A DNA stretch of 64,000 nt from Paenibacillus sp. MMS18-CY102 (GTDB taxonomy: Bacteria > Bacillota > Bacilli > Paenibacillales > Paenibacillaceae). A model generated the notes under the pieces. That model was not told the origin of the DNA and searched no databases. It saw only the letters and a list, made by a program, of their open reading frames with translations. This document shows, piece by piece, positions 42,164-51,454 of this stretch. The stretch is taken from positions 248,001-312,000 of the forward strand of contig NZ_WSTC01000001.1 in NCBI RefSeq assembly GCF_009789195.1. Direction: 5' to 3'. Within the stretch, counting starts at the first letter, position 1. Each line of letters starts with the position of its first letter. A program made the position numbers and the translations under genes.

Positions 42164-43492
42164 TCACTTTCTCAACTGAACGATTCGCCTTGGAATCGAT
42201 ACAAGCAGCAGTTGAAGCAAAAGAACGCTCAGCGCACCGACTAACACCTGATTCGTCAACACGGTCCCCCAAAATCCAGAGAGGCTCGACATGTTGACCG
42301 GCAATGCTATCGCCAGCACGATGGAGAGGCCGACGACCGCAAAGTTTGCTTCCGTTTTCTCCATCTTCGTTAATAATGAAACGCCTGACATGATGAGCCC
42401 TGCTGCTGCGGGCAGGAATAAGCCGCCTACTACCGCTGCTGGCGTCAACGCCAGCACAGCGCCTGCCTTAGGAACGAAGCCGAGCACCAAGAAAATAGCG
42501 CCTGCCCATATAATCGGATAACGGGAACCCGTACGCGTCAAGCGAAGCAAGCTCACATTTTGCGCATAAGCGGTTGTTGGCAAGCCGCCGAGGAACGAGG
42601 ACAAGATCGAGCCGGATGACTCCCCGATAAATCCTCTCCGTATGCGGCGGCCATCCAGCTTAACATCCGTGATTTCCGATGCAGCTTGATAGACACCCAT
42701 CGCTTCCATAATGGCTGCCAAATAAGCAATCATGAATGAAACGATAATGCTCATGTCCCAATCGATTGGACCGTAAGGGAGCAGATCAGGCAACGCAAAC
42801 CAATCCTGCGCGCCAACCGTGTTGAAATCAATTTTGCCCATGCAGCCAGCGACGATATCACCAACGAGCAGTGCGATAAGAAACGCGTAACGCTGCAGCC
42901 AACCTTTGCCGAAATTCGAGAGAATGACGACAATAGCTGAGGTAGTAATCGATAAAATAAGTACGGATGAAGCTAGAAAGGTTGGCTCCCCCGGCGCTCC
43001 GCCGAGAAATTCATACATCGTAAATTGCGAGAGTGCGATGCCAACGACACAAATGACGGTCCCTGCCACGGCAGGCGTGAACCAGCTGCGAAGCTTGCTG
43101 ATCCAGCCTGTGACCGACAGAATGAACACGACAATCGCACTTACGAGCATGCCGCCAGAAGCTGCAGCGAGCCCCGCCGTCTTGCCTGTTGAGATCATAA
43201 GCGCGTCGAATGAAGCAGACGGGCCCTGCACGATTGGCAGCTTAGCCATCCTCGTGGCTTGGGCCAGCGTCACTAATCCCGCCACAACGAATACAGCATT
43301 AATGAGTCCAGACGTCATGAATGGCGTCATGCCGATCATCACAGCAATGAAAAGCGGATCAAGCCAGACGTTCGACACGAATACATGCTGCAGCCCTAGA
43401 AGAAAGCTTTGCGAGCGGCCAATGCGCTGCTCAACCTCCAGCTTCCCTTCAGTCTCTTGCATATGGGAAGCTGGCTGAATTGGGTCATTCAT
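42164..43492 (-). CDS. NCS2 family (xanthine/uracil-type) permease in the thiamine operon
   Basis: A 442-residue transporter with about 12-14 hydrophobic segments and NCS2 hallmarks: LGLQHVFVSNVWLDPLF, QGPSASFDALM, FMIAYLAAIMEAMGVYQAASEI and GSILSSFLGGLPTTAYAQNVSLLRLTRTGSR (shown here in parts). Family members usually carry xanthine, uric acid or uracil. Its ATG overlaps the thiE stop (TAATG), making it the last gene of a TPP-riboswitch operon, so its substrate is more likely a thiamine precursor such as hydroxymethylpyrimidine. That is inference from context. A strong terminator closes the operon. Confidence 0.9.
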   Translation of the reverse strand: MNDPIQPASHMQETEGKLEVEQRIGRSQSFLLGLQHVFVSNVWLDPLFIAVMIGMTPFMTSGLINAVFVVAGLVTLAQATRMAKLPIVQGPSASFDALMISTGKTAGLAAASGGMLVSAIVVFILSVTGWISKLRSWFTPAVAGTVICVVGIALSQFTMYEFLGGAPGEPTFLASSVLILSITTSAIVVILSNFGKGWLQRYAFLIALLVGDIVAGCMGKIDFNTVGAQDWFALPDLLPYGPIDWDMSIIVSFMIAYLAAIMEAMGVYQAASEITDVKLDGRRIRRGFIGESSGSILSSFLGGLPTTAYAQNVSLLRLTRTGSRYPIIWAGAIFLVLGFVPKAGAVLALTPAAVVGGLFLPAAAGLIMSGVSLLTKMEKTEANFAVVGLSIVLAIALPVNMSSLSGFWGTVLTNQVLVGALSVLLLQLLLVSIPRRIVQLRK

Positions 43493-44190
43493 TACGATAC
43501 TCCTCCTTCTGTGCGCAGACGAAGCCCGCGTTCTACCGCGTTGCGAAGCGCCTCTGTTGCGGACCGTTCTTCACTGGCATGCGTAATCGCCGTAATGACG
43601 GATACGCCATCCGCCCCAGCTCGCACCACTTGCCCAGCGTTGGCCGATGTAATCCCGCCAATGCCAACGATTGGCATACGAATGCCTTGCTGTCGCATCA
43701 AAGCTACGGCTCCGAGTCCCGAAGCCGCTTTCGCATCTTCTTTGGTTTGCGTGCTAAACAGCGGTCCTACCCCCAAATAATCAGCCCCGTTACGAATGGC
43801 AGCCTCTGCTTCAGGGAGGTCGTAAGCGGAGACGCCTAATATTCGCCCAGCTCCAATGCGACGCCTAACCTCAGCGGCATGCTCATCCTCTTGGCCGATA
43901 TGTACGCCATCCGCGTCCAGTGCCAGCGCGAGGCTAATGTCATCATTCACAATGAATGGCACACCGCACTCCCGGCATTTGTCGCGAAGCTGGCTTGCAA
44001 GGGCGAAGCGCTCGTTCCCTACAAGCGCCCCGCTCCCCTTCTCGCGATACTGAAACATCGTGATGCCGCCCTGAATTGCTGCTTCCAGAACATCCATCGG
44101 GCTTCTCAAACAGTTGTTGCTTCCCATGATCAAATAAACCGACAGGAGCTGGCGAAGCTTCTCCTCCTGCCGCCATTGCGAGGCGCTCAC
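43492..44190 (-). CDS. thiE: Thiamine phosphate synthase
   Basis: A protein of 232 residues from GTG 44190, which overlaps the thiD TGA (GTGA) and has GGGAGCGA upstream; the longer frame from 44262 lies inside thiD. It condenses HMP-pyrophosphate with thiazole phosphate. Barrel motifs: YLIMGSNN, MFQYREKGSG, FIVNDDISLALALDADGVHIGQED, ILGVSAYDLPEAEAA, YLGVGPLFSTQTKEDA and IVGIGGITSANA. Length is standard. Coupled at both ends, to thiD and to the permease. Confidence 0.95.
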   Translation of the reverse strand: MSASQWRQEEKLRQLLSVYLIMGSNNCLRSPMDVLEAAIQGGITMFQYREKGSGALVGNERFALASQLRDKCRECGVPFIVNDDISLALALDADGVHIGQEDEHAAEVRRRIGAGRILGVSAYDLPEAEAAIRNGADYLGVGPLFSTQTKEDAKAASGLGAVALMRQQGIRMPIVGIGGITSANAGQVVRAGADGVSVITAITHASEERSATEALRNAVERGLRLRTEGGVS

Positions 44191-45044
44191 TCGCTCGCTC
44201 CCGGTGCTGGATGAGCCGGTGGCTGTGCCTGCGCCGATACGAAGCGTCTCCGGTAAGCCCAATGGTTCGTCGGTCCATGCCCTTGCCCAAGATTCAGCGG
44301 TTCCTCAATCGCGGCTTGAATGAACGCTTTCGCCAATTCGACAGCCTCCAGCACATTACAGCCTTTCGCTAGTTCCGCCGTAACCGCTGCAGCAAACGTA
44401 CATCCCGTGCCATGCGTGTGGCGGGTAACGAAGCGAGGACCGCTAAATTCGTAGAAATCCCGGCCGTCGAATAATAGGTCAATCGCCTCGTTCGGGTTGG
44501 ATTCGTCGTGGCCGCCCTTCATAATGACGTTTCTCGCGCCAAGGCCCGCTAATATGCGCGCTGCTTCTTTTCGCCCATCGAGACCTTGAATTGAAATGCC
44601 CGCAATCAGCTCAGCTTCTGGGATGTTCGGCGTCACGACAAGCGACAGCGGCATGAGCACTTCACGGAGCGCCCGAACCGCCTCTTCCATTAACAAAACG
44701 GATCCGCCCTTGGCAATCATAACTGGATCAATGACGACCTTGTCCCATCGATATTGTGCGAGCTTCTCGCCGACTGCCCGAATGATCTCGCTATTGAACA
44801 GCATCCCGGTCTTCACCGCATCTGCGCCAATATCTTCCCCGATCGCATCCATTTGTTTCTGAACCGCTTCGGCCGACATCGGATATATCCCCTGCACGCC
44901 TAACGTGTTCTGGGCGGTTACCGCAGTCAATGCCGTCATCCCATACACGCCTAGCTCTTGGAATGTTTTCAAATCAGCTTGTATGCCCGCTCCACCGCCA
45001 CTGTCAGAGCCAGCTATCGTTAATGCTCTTGCAATTGCTGTCAT
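44187..45044 (-). CDS. thiD: Bifunctional HMP kinase/HMP-phosphate kinase
   Basis: A protein of 285 residues from ATG 45044, 7 bases after AGGAG; an ATG two codons earlier is too close to that site. It phosphorylates hydroxymethylpyrimidine twice. Ribokinase-fold motifs: [47 protein letters not shown], and [19 protein letters not shown] with the catalytic Cys/anion-hole loop. The last roughly 20 residues ([15 protein letters not shown]) form a Pro/Ala-rich tail not typical of the family. It follows thiM by 35 bases. Confidence 0.95.
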   Translation of the reverse strand: MTAIARALTIAGSDSGGGAGIQADLKTFQELGVYGMTALTAVTAQNTLGVQGIYPMSAEAVQKQMDAIGEDIGADAVKTGMLFNSEIIRAVGEKLAQYRWDKVVIDPVMIAKGGSVLLMEEAVRALREVLMPLSLVVTPNIPEAELIAGISIQGLDGRKEAARILAGLGARNVIMKGGHDESNPNEAIDLLFDGRDFYEFSGPRFVTRHTHGTGCTFAAAVTAELAKGCNVLEAVELAKAFIQAAIEEPLNLGQGHGPTNHWAYRRRFVSAQAQPPAHPAPGASE

Positions 45045-45079
45045 GCCCATTCTCCTAATCTATACAAAATCAAATGTAT

Positions 45080-45886
45080 TTAGAGGCGTTCCATCCGGCC
45101 AAGCCGCATAATATCCGAAGGCAATACCAATGCCAATTGGTTTAAGAACTCCATTTGGAAACTGCCTGGCCCTTGCTCTTTCGCTTTGCTTGCCGCAAGC
45201 TCAGCAGCTACGCCATACACGACGAGTGCGGCTGCCGAAGCGATCACCATATCTTGCTCTACGGCTGCAAATGCGCCAATGACGGACGTCAGCAAACAGC
45301 CAGTTCCCGTCACGCGCGTCAGAATGGCATCTCCATTGCGGATAATAATCGTGCGAGTCCCATCGGACACGACATCTTCTTTGCCGGTAATAACCGCCAC
45401 CGAATTCAACTGCCGTGCCGCTGCCTGTGCCAGCTCCAGCACATCGCCGTCGCCAGCGCCTGCATCTACGCCTTTGATCTGCCACTCGCGGCCTACGACG
45501 TTTGCTATTTCAGCGGCATTGCCTCGAATCGCCGCAACGCTCAGCTCACTCATTATTTCTTGTGACACACGAGTGCGGTAAGCCGTCGCCCCCGCCCCTA
45601 CCGGATCGAAAATAACCGGCACGCTATGTACATTCGCCGAAGCGCCTGCGATTTTCATCGCCGCCACATCCGTCTCGTTCAGTGTGCCAATGTTTAGCAC
45701 AAGTGCGCTGGAGATTCGTGCAATATCCGCCACTTCTTCCTTCGCATACGCCATGATCGGCGAAGCGCCTAATGCGAGCAAGCCATTCGCTGTAAAATTC
45801 GTCACGACGACGTTCGTCATGCTCGTTACAAGCGGGTTTTGCGTTCTAACCTTGCCCAGCAATTCGGCAACATGGAGCATCTCCAT
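45080..45886 (-). CDS. thiM: Hydroxyethylthiazole kinase
   Basis: A protein of 268 residues from ATG 45886, with GGGGAGAG about 8 bases upstream; in-frame ATGs at 45922 and 45973 lie in or next to the riboswitch terminator. It phosphorylates the thiazole alcohol for thiamine salvage. Motifs: [66 protein letters not shown] and [19 protein letters not shown]. It is the first gene of the thiM-thiD-thiE-permease operon; no de novo genes (thiC, thiG) are present, so this is a salvage operon. Confidence 0.95.
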   Translation of the reverse strand: MEMLHVAELLGKVRTQNPLVTSMTNVVVTNFTANGLLALGASPIMAYAKEEVADIARISSALVLNIGTLNETDVAAMKIAGASANVHSVPVIFDPVGAGATAYRTRVSQEIMSELSVAAIRGNAAEIANVVGREWQIKGVDAGAGDGDVLELAQAAARQLNSVAVITGKEDVVSDGTRTIIIRNGDAILTRVTGTGCLLTSVIGAFAAVEQDMVIASAAALVVYGVAAELAASKAKEQGPGSFQMEFLNQLALVLPSDIMRLGRMERL

Positions 45887-45923
45887 CTGATTCAACTCTC
45901 CCCTATGAATGCTTTCGGACATA

Positions 45924-45963
45924 CAAAAAAACGCTCTGCCTGCAGGTGCAAGCAAAGCGCTAT
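45924..45963 (-). terminator. Riboswitch-controlled terminator
   Basis: On the minus strand CGCTTTGC pairs with GCAGAGCG (one G-T pair), followed by TTTTTTT. It lies between the TPP aptamer and thiM, so TPP binding probably favours termination. Confidence 0.8.
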
Positions 45964-45979
45964 TAAACATCACTTAAGT

Positions 45980-46072
45980 GTGAGTGCGTCCCTACGATGG
46001 CATTATCCAACAGGTTCAACGGTCTACGACGGATTAGCCGTACTCTCAGCCTGCTTCCACAAGCTCCCGAGA
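45980..46072 (-). promoter_or_regulatory. TPP riboswitch aptamer
   Basis: The minus strand shows the conserved THI-element: GGGAGC at the 5' side, AGGCTGAGAGT, GTTGAACCTGTTGGATAAT, and GCCATCGTAGGGA. It stands ahead of thiM with a terminator in between. A promoter with TTGTAA, 17 bp and TACACT lies just upstream on the same strand (about 46090-46120). Confidence 0.95.
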
Positions 46073-46148
46073 TATGCAATTGCGATCAGTGTATTACATC
46101 TCGCAAAAAATTACAATGGTTCAGCATGATCTGATGAATAAGCGAACG

Positions 46149-47297
46149 TCAGCTTCCAATCGCTCCGCGGCTCGGACGAAGCACGACAGCGCCGAACGCA
46201 AGCAACACTGCGGCGAACAATAGCAAAATGATAATTGGCATCACAGCAGTATGAATGCCTTGGCCCATCGATAGGCGATTGATCGCTTCGATCGCCCACA
46301 GCTGCGGCGTAATATTTGCAAGCTTTTGCATATAATCAGGCATAAACGATACCGGCCAGAAGCAGCCGCTAATCATGCAAGTCGGCGTAATGACCATATT
46401 GCTAATTTGGCCAAGCTGCATGCCGTTGCGCACGAGGCCTGCTACTGCTGAGCAAAGCCCAACAGCTGCGAACAAGAAACATTCCAGTACGAGGAATAGC
46501 ATCACCGGCGACAGCCCAGGATCGTAACCGAATGCGTAGCACGATAATCCAACCATGATGAACAGCTGTACTGTTCCCGTTGCAACGCTGCCAAGGAAAT
46601 TGCCGACAGCGATGTCGAGCGCCCTAACAGGGGCTGCGTACATGCGGGCCATCGTCCTTTTCTCGCGATCTTCCATAACAAGGCCAATCGAACGCGTTAC
46701 GAGAATCAGGACGAACAGAAGCATGATCCCGATCGTAATTGGCTGGTCTTTGGCGACGCCCAAGGCAGTTGGCGTTAATTCGGATTGAATAAGCTGCTTA
46801 TGATCAAGCAACGACACCAGATGTCTCTCGTTCAAAGCATGGGAGGATTGCAATAATAGGGCGCCATGGTACTGCCTTGCGCTCTCCGCTTGAAGCGCCA
46901 ACGCAAGCGAGGCGTTCCATAGCTGTTCGTTCAATCGAAACATCGTTACTTTCGGCTGTTGGCCGCTTAGCAGTTGGCTCGAATAATCAGCCGGAATAAA
47001 AATTGCGGCATCCGTTTTCTCGCCCATCACGCTCTGCTTGCGCTGCTCTTCGGTTCCCTCGTTCAACCATTTAACCGTATATTTCTTCTCCTTCTGAAGC
47101 AGCTCGACAATTGCCTTGCCGAATGGGCCTTGATCCTTGTTCGTCACCTCTATGACCGCATTGCGGCCTTGTTGGTTTGCAACGAGGCCGATGATGACAG
47201 CAAGCACGATAGCAGGAAGAAACAGCGTAAGGAACACATCTTTGCGGCTCCCGATCATTCGGCGAACGAGCTGGCGTGCAATAATAAGGCTAGGCAT
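46149..47297 (-). CDS. ABC-2 type permease, Lnr-like subunit N
   Basis: A 382-residue permease with one N-terminal helix (FLTLFLPAIVLAVIIGLV), a large extracellular domain of about 150 residues, then five helices, the ABC-2 export layout. IMLLFVLILVTRSIGLVMEDREKRTMARMYAAPV is the coupling-helix region (read in parts). ATG 47297 overlaps the upstream permease gene by eight bases, with AAGGTGG before it. ATPase plus two large-loop permeases next to a NarL-type kinase pair matches the lnrLMN/lnrJK set of Bacillus subtilis in order and sizes, which exports linearmycins and similar lipids. Confidence 0.87.
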   Translation of the reverse strand: MPSLIIARQLVRRMIGSRKDVFLTLFLPAIVLAVIIGLVANQQGRNAVIEVTNKDQGPFGKAIVELLQKEKKYTVKWLNEGTEEQRKQSVMGEKTDAAIFIPADYSSQLLSGQQPKVTMFRLNEQLWNASLALALQAESARQYHGALLLQSSHALNERHLVSLLDHKQLIQSELTPTALGVAKDQPITIGIMLLFVLILVTRSIGLVMEDREKRTMARMYAAPVRALDIAVGNFLGSVATGTVQLFIMVGLSCYAFGYDPGLSPVMLFLVLECFLFAAVGLCSAVAGLVRNGMQLGQISNMVITPTCMISGCFWPVSFMPDYMQKLANITPQLWAIEAINRLSMGQGIHTAVMPIIILLLFAAVLLAFGAVVLRPSRGAIGS

Positions 47298-48453
47298 GCT
47301 GCTTCACCACCTTTGACAATCGAATTGCCCCAACTGTGATTAGAACGGCGGCAATCGCGGCTAACACACCGATTTGCCCCCAAACATCAGCTCCAGCAGT
47401 TCCCATCATAATTCCTCTCAATCCTTTCATTGCCCAATAATTAATCGTGAAGCGGCCGATCTTATCAATAATGCCGCCTAAGCCTACAACCATGCTCCCG
47501 CTTACGAATGCGGCAACGAAAGAAATGATGGAGAACACCGATTGCATCGCTTTTACCGTTCGTACAATCGACGCTACAATCAGGGCGAGCCCGATCCCTG
47601 CAATAACCGTTAGGATACAGACTAGCGCAAGCATCTCCAAGTGAGCGCCCCATCGCACGCCGTATACACCAGCTGTAAAGCCTACAATGACGATAGCTTG
47701 CAAAATGCCAAGCAAGAATGCGCCGCCTAATTTACCGCTCATTACGCTAATTGCGGAGACAGGCTGTGAGAAAATCCGTTGAAGCGTCCCCCGCTCCCTC
47801 TCTGTCAATAACGCCGTTGAGCCTGACATTCCAGCATAGAGCAGAAACATGATTAGGTATGCTCCTGCATAATACTGAATCGCCGAGACGGAGCCAAACG
47901 CTGTGTCCTCTCCTGCGCCAAGCGTCCCTACCGCTACGAGCGCTTGGTCAGTGGCATCCGCTGCAGCTGTATCGTCACCCTGTGGCAATGGATAACCTGC
48001 CATCGCCGCCGATTGCCTTAATTCCGCCTCCGTCAGAAACCGGTCTACGACCGATTGCACCGCAATATTTTTCTCATCCTTGCCTCCAGGAAGCAGTTGC
48101 CAACGCGTTGGCCGAGCTGCCATCACATCGGAAGAGAATGTAGCTGGCACGATGACGCCGTAATCAACCGCTTCCGATTCAACAAGCTCCTTCACTTTCT
48201 CTTCCGAAGCCACGTCATCGATGGCAACGAATTTGCTGATCGCTTCCGAATGCCAATACGTTTTAATCTGCTCGCTCAGCACTCCTTGGTCTTGAATTGC
48301 CAGCGCTACCTTCGCGGGCTTCATCTCGCTGCTAAAGGCATTGCCCAACAATAATATAATCAGCAGCGGCAAGCCGAACAAAATGGCTAGAACACTGCGC
48401 ATCCTGCTAAATTTCAACAGCTCATATCGAGCCAATGTCCACCAAGCGCCCAT
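47290..48453 (-). CDS. ABC-2 type permease, Lnr-like subunit M
   Basis: A protein of 387 residues from ATG 48453, which follows GGGAGGAAT; the frame is open 12 codons further into the ATPase 3' end. It has the same plan as its partner: an N-terminal helix (VLAILFGLPLLIILLLG), an extracellular domain with GDDTAAADATDQALVAVG, then a cluster of helices starting QYYAGAYLIMFLLYAGMSG and the coupling segment TERERGTLQRIFSQPV. It forms a likely heterodimer with the next permease. Spaced 25 bases after the ATPase gene. Substrate unknown; lipid-like or antibiotic export is inferred from the Lnr comparison. Confidence 0.87.
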   Translation of the reverse strand: MGAWWTLARYELLKFSRMRSVLAILFGLPLLIILLLGNAFSSEMKPAKVALAIQDQGVLSEQIKTYWHSEAISKFVAIDDVASEEKVKELVESEAVDYGVIVPATFSSDVMAARPTRWQLLPGGKDEKNIAVQSVVDRFLTEAELRQSAAMAGYPLPQGDDTAAADATDQALVAVGTLGAGEDTAFGSVSAIQYYAGAYLIMFLLYAGMSGSTALLTERERGTLQRIFSQPVSAISVMSGKLGGAFLLGILQAIVIVGFTAGVYGVRWGAHLEMLALVCILTVIAGIGLALIVASIVRTVKAMQSVFSIISFVAAFVSGSMVVGLGGIIDKIGRFTINYWAMKGLRGIMMGTAGADVWGQIGVLAAIAAVLITVGAIRLSKVVKQHA

Positions 48454-48478
48454 TATGATTCCTCCCCTCTCTCCTTCA

Positions 48479-49420
48479 TTAGCTGTCACGCAAAGTACGG
48501 CCCGTTAGATGCAAGAATAAAGATTCCAAATCTGGCTCGACCCTCGTAAGCGTACGGAGCGCAACGCCATGCTTATTCAGAATGAACAATAAATCTTGAA
48601 GAACGGTAGCCGACTCCTTTACAAACACTTCCAGCAAACGTTCCCCTGAAGAAATTACACGCTTCACGCGCGGATGGATGCGAATTTCATCCAATGCGCC
48701 CGCCGACGCTTGATCCAGTTCAAGCATTAGCTTTTCTTCCTGGCCCGCTTGCCGCAGCAATTGTTCTTTCGTTCCGCATGCAATCAGCTTTCCATGGTCC
48801 ATAACGCCCACGCGGGAGCAGATCGACTCCACCTCTTCCATATAGTGGCTCGTATAGATAACCGTGGAACCAAGCCGATTGAGCTCGCGAACCGACTCCA
48901 GAATATGATTGCGGGATTGGGGGTCAATGCCTACCGTCGGCTCATCCATCATAATGAGTTTCGGGCGATGGACGATTGCGCAAGCGATGTTCAGCCTCCG
49001 TTTCATGCCTCCCGAGAAAGTAGAGGGCTTATCCTTGGCGCGATCCAGCAACCCAACGAACTCAAGTGCCTCATCCACGCGATCGCGGAGCATTTTGCCC
49101 CGAAGACCATATAATTTAGCGAAAAATGTCACATTCTCGCGAGCGGACAAATATTCATAGATGGCGAGGTCCTGGGGCACGAGCCCGATCTGCCGTTTCA
49201 CGTCGAGCGGTCGGCGCGTGATGGAGTGCCCGCCTACTTGAATGTCGCCGCTCGTCACAGAGATCAAGCCTGACAGCATGCCGATCGTCGTGCTCTTGCC
49301 CGCTCCGTTAGGTCCTAACAAGCCGAAAATCTCGCCTTCTTCAATATCAAGCGACAGGTGGTTCACCGTCACCGTTTCCTCATATTTTTTGACAACCTCA
49401 CGCAGCTCTACTAGTTTCAT
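48479..49420 (-). CDS. ABC transporter ATP-binding protein, Lnr-like subunit L
   Basis: A 313-residue ATPase of the DrrA/CcmA export group. Walker A is LLGPNGAGKSTTI, Q-loop LVPQDLAIYEYLSA, signature FSGGMKRRLNIA, Walker B LIMMDEPTVGIDPQS and the switch His in YTSHYMEEVE. The C-terminal 90 residues (MLELDQASAGALDEI onward) form the extra regulatory domain common in this group. It is first of three genes (ATPase, permease, permease), divergent from a histidine kinase/regulator pair that probably controls it. Confidence 0.92.
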   Translation of the reverse strand: MKLVELREVVKKYEETVTVNHLSLDIEEGEIFGLLGPNGAGKSTTIGMLSGLISVTSGDIQVGGHSITRRPLDVKRQIGLVPQDLAIYEYLSARENVTFFAKLYGLRGKMLRDRVDEALEFVGLLDRAKDKPSTFSGGMKRRLNIACAIVHRPKLIMMDEPTVGIDPQSRNHILESVRELNRLGSTVIYTSHYMEEVESICSRVGVMDHGKLIACGTKEQLLRQAGQEEKLMLELDQASAGALDEIRIHPRVKRVISSGERLLEVFVKESATVLQDLLFILNKHGVALRTLTRVEPDLESLFLHLTGRTLRDS

Positions 49421-49553
49421 CTCTCATCCATCCCCTCTGAACTTGCTTCATGTACTCATTGTAAGGGAATATTTGGAGCAATACAGGTCTCTCAAGTCAT
49501 TGGAATAAGGTGACAAAAGTCATTTTCATTCGCCGCCCACCGCGAAATCGATA

Positions 49554-49562
49554 TGCTATAAT
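49554..49562 (+). promoter_or_regulatory. Extended -10 promoter of the kinase/regulator operon
   Basis: TGCTATAAT (49554-49562) is a consensus extended -10 located 32 bases ahead of the kinase start. No good -35 is visible at the expected distance. Confidence 0.55.
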
Positions 49563-49594
49563 GGAACAAACTGTTGCCTAGGAGACGCCTTAGC

Positions 49595-50767
49595 ATGAGC
49601 AGCTTAATGAGATGGCTCCGCCATCTGTTTATTGTAATGCCAACTGTTTTTACCCTTATTGCACAGCCGCTAGGTGCGGCAACGGATTGGCTCATCTGTT
49701 CCATTCTGCTTGGCCTATTAGCTGTGAAGCTAAGTGAGTTATTCCCAAAAATAACCGTGCCGCTGCTAATCATTGAGCTAATTGGCTTCGGAGCCGTCTC
49801 TGAACAGTGGGACGGTTTTCTGTTTCTGCTCCCCTACTCGACCTTGATCGCCATCTATTCGCGAAGCACATCGACTGCCGCCCTTTGTTTCTGGACGATT
49901 GGCGGGCTTGCTGTCCAAATCGCTTCCTTAAGCGGCCGCTCCACAGAACTAATGGCTGCCGCTGCTTTGCTCTGGCTTATGCTTGCTGCCGTCCTCATTG
50001 CAGCCAGACAGAACAACGACAAGCATCTTCGGGCAGAGCTGCTTTACGAGCGGCTAGCTAGCCAGCACGAAGAGCTGGAAGGCGCTCGGCGCAGGCTGCT
50101 GGACTATGCAGCACAGATCGAGCAATATGCACAGACCGAAGAACGCAATCGGATCGCAAGAGACATCCACGATGATCTAGGGCATCGGCTCATTCGCGTC
50201 AAAATGATGGCTGAAGCTACCTTGCACCTGTTCGATGTCGATACGCAACGCGCTCGCCATACGGTCGAACAGATTCGCGACCAACTGCAAGATAGCATGG
50301 AGCGCATGCGCCGAACGGTAAGAAAGCTGTCCGCACCTGAGGAGGATAGCCGTGTCTATGCGATTGATCGGCTCGTGCGGGAGTCCTGCGACATGCTTGG
50401 CATCGAAGTCGCTTTTGCACTGCATGGCAACCCAATGCCGCTTTACCCGAGCATGGAATACATTTTGTACCGCAACACACAAGAAGCTGTGACGAATGCC
50501 GTCCGGCATGGCGGCGCTACTTTCGTAGAGGTTACATTGCGTTTCGGCGGGGACGAAGGCATTCTGCTGAAGATTGCCAATAACGGCGAGATTCCGAGCG
50601 GCATAATCAAATCAGGTTTAGGCTTGCGGGGCATGTCCGAGCGTGCGGCGCTCGTCGGCGGAACGGTCACTTGGCAGGCTGATGAGCAGTTTGCCATCAT
50701 GACTTGGCTGCCTGCACTTCAGAGCGCCTCTCAAGAATGGGAGGAAACGGAAAGGAGAACGATATGA
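49595..50767 (+). CDS. NarL-family sensor histidine kinase (LnrJ-like)
   Basis: A protein of 390 residues from ATG 49595, 9 bases after AGGAGA. The first 140 residues are five to six hydrophobic helices with hardly any extracellular domain, as in intramembrane-sensing kinases such as LnrJ or DesK. A coiled-coil linker (ELLYERLASQHEELEGARRRLLDYAAQ) leads to the HisKA_3 phosphoacceptor ERNRIARDIHDDLGHRL. The ATPase domain shows NTQEAVTNAVRHG and GLGLRGMSERA. Its stop overlaps the regulator start (ATGA). It probably senses the substrate of the divergent ABC exporter. Confidence 0.92.
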   Translation: MSSLMRWLRHLFIVMPTVFTLIAQPLGAATDWLICSILLGLLAVKLSELFPKITVPLLIIELIGFGAVSEQWDGFLFLLPYSTLIAIYSRSTSTAALCFWTIGGLAVQIASLSGRSTELMAAAALLWLMLAAVLIAARQNNDKHLRAELLYERLASQHEELEGARRRLLDYAAQIEQYAQTEERNRIARDIHDDLGHRLIRVKMMAEATLHLFDVDTQRARHTVEQIRDQLQDSMERMRRTVRKLSAPEEDSRVYAIDRLVRESCDMLGIEVAFALHGNPMPLYPSMEYILYRNTQEAVTNAVRHGGATFVEVTLRFGGDEGILLKIANNGEIPSGIIKSGLGLRGMSERAALVGGTVTWQADEQFAIMTWLPALQSASQEWEETERRTI

Positions 50768-51429
50768 TGATCCGGCTGCTGCTCGTCGACGACGACCCTT
50801 TTATAAGAGAAAGCATGCAGGTTATACTAGGGCTTGACCCTGAGCTAGAAGTGGTTGGCACATGCGGAGATGGCCGATCTGCCTATGAAATGGCCATGCA
50901 AAACGAGGTAGACGTTGTCGTGATGGATATGCGCATGCCCGGCTGCGATGGCGTGGAAGGCACAAGGCTGCTCAAGTCAATGGAGCGCCCGCCTGCTGTG
51001 CTCGTGCTCACAACATTCGACGACGATGAATATATCGCTGCTGCCATCCGCAACGGCGCTAATGGCTATATGCTCAAAAATGTATCGCCGAGCCGAATCG
51101 TCAGCGGCATCAAGACGATCCATGAAGGGACGCTGCTCATCCACCCTGATGTTGCGCGCAAGCTTGCAGGCATGATTGGCAATGGAGCAAACGCACAAGC
51201 ATCCGGCGTTCAAGCCGCTGAACCGCAGCGCGATCTCGCCCCATTTGGCCTAACCGCTGCGGAGCAGTCTATCGTTCGGCATATTGCAGATGGATTATCC
51301 AATAAAGAAATTGCCGCCTCCCTCTTTCTTAGCGAAGGCACCGTCAAAAACTACATTTCCGAAATTTTAAATAAGCTGGAACTGCGTGACCGTACCCAAA
51401 TCGCCATTTTCTATTTAAAACTTCCATAA
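50764..51429 (+). CDS. NarL/LuxR-type response regulator (LnrK-like)
   Basis: A 221-residue regulator. Receiver domain: LLLVDDDPFIRESM with the acidic pocket, phosphoacceptor Asp in VVVMDMRMPG, then LTTFDDDEYI and the Lys in GYMLKN. The C-terminal LuxR helix-turn-helix is LTAAEQSIVRHIADGLSNKEIAASLFLSEGTVKNYISEIL. It starts at 50764, overlapping the kinase stop by four bases, with AAGGAGAA upstream. The likely target is the divergent ABC operon at 46.1-49.4 kb. Confidence 0.93.
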   Translation: MMIRLLLVDDDPFIRESMQVILGLDPELEVVGTCGDGRSAYEMAMQNEVDVVVMDMRMPGCDGVEGTRLLKSMERPPAVLVLTTFDDDEYIAAAIRNGANGYMLKNVSPSRIVSGIKTIHEGTLLIHPDVARKLAGMIGNGANAQASGVQAAEPQRDLAPFGLTAAEQSIVRHIADGLSNKEIAASLFLSEGTVKNYISEILNKLELRDRTQIAIFYLKLP

Positions 51430-51454
51430 AACTTCCACAAGGAGCGACCAGCAA

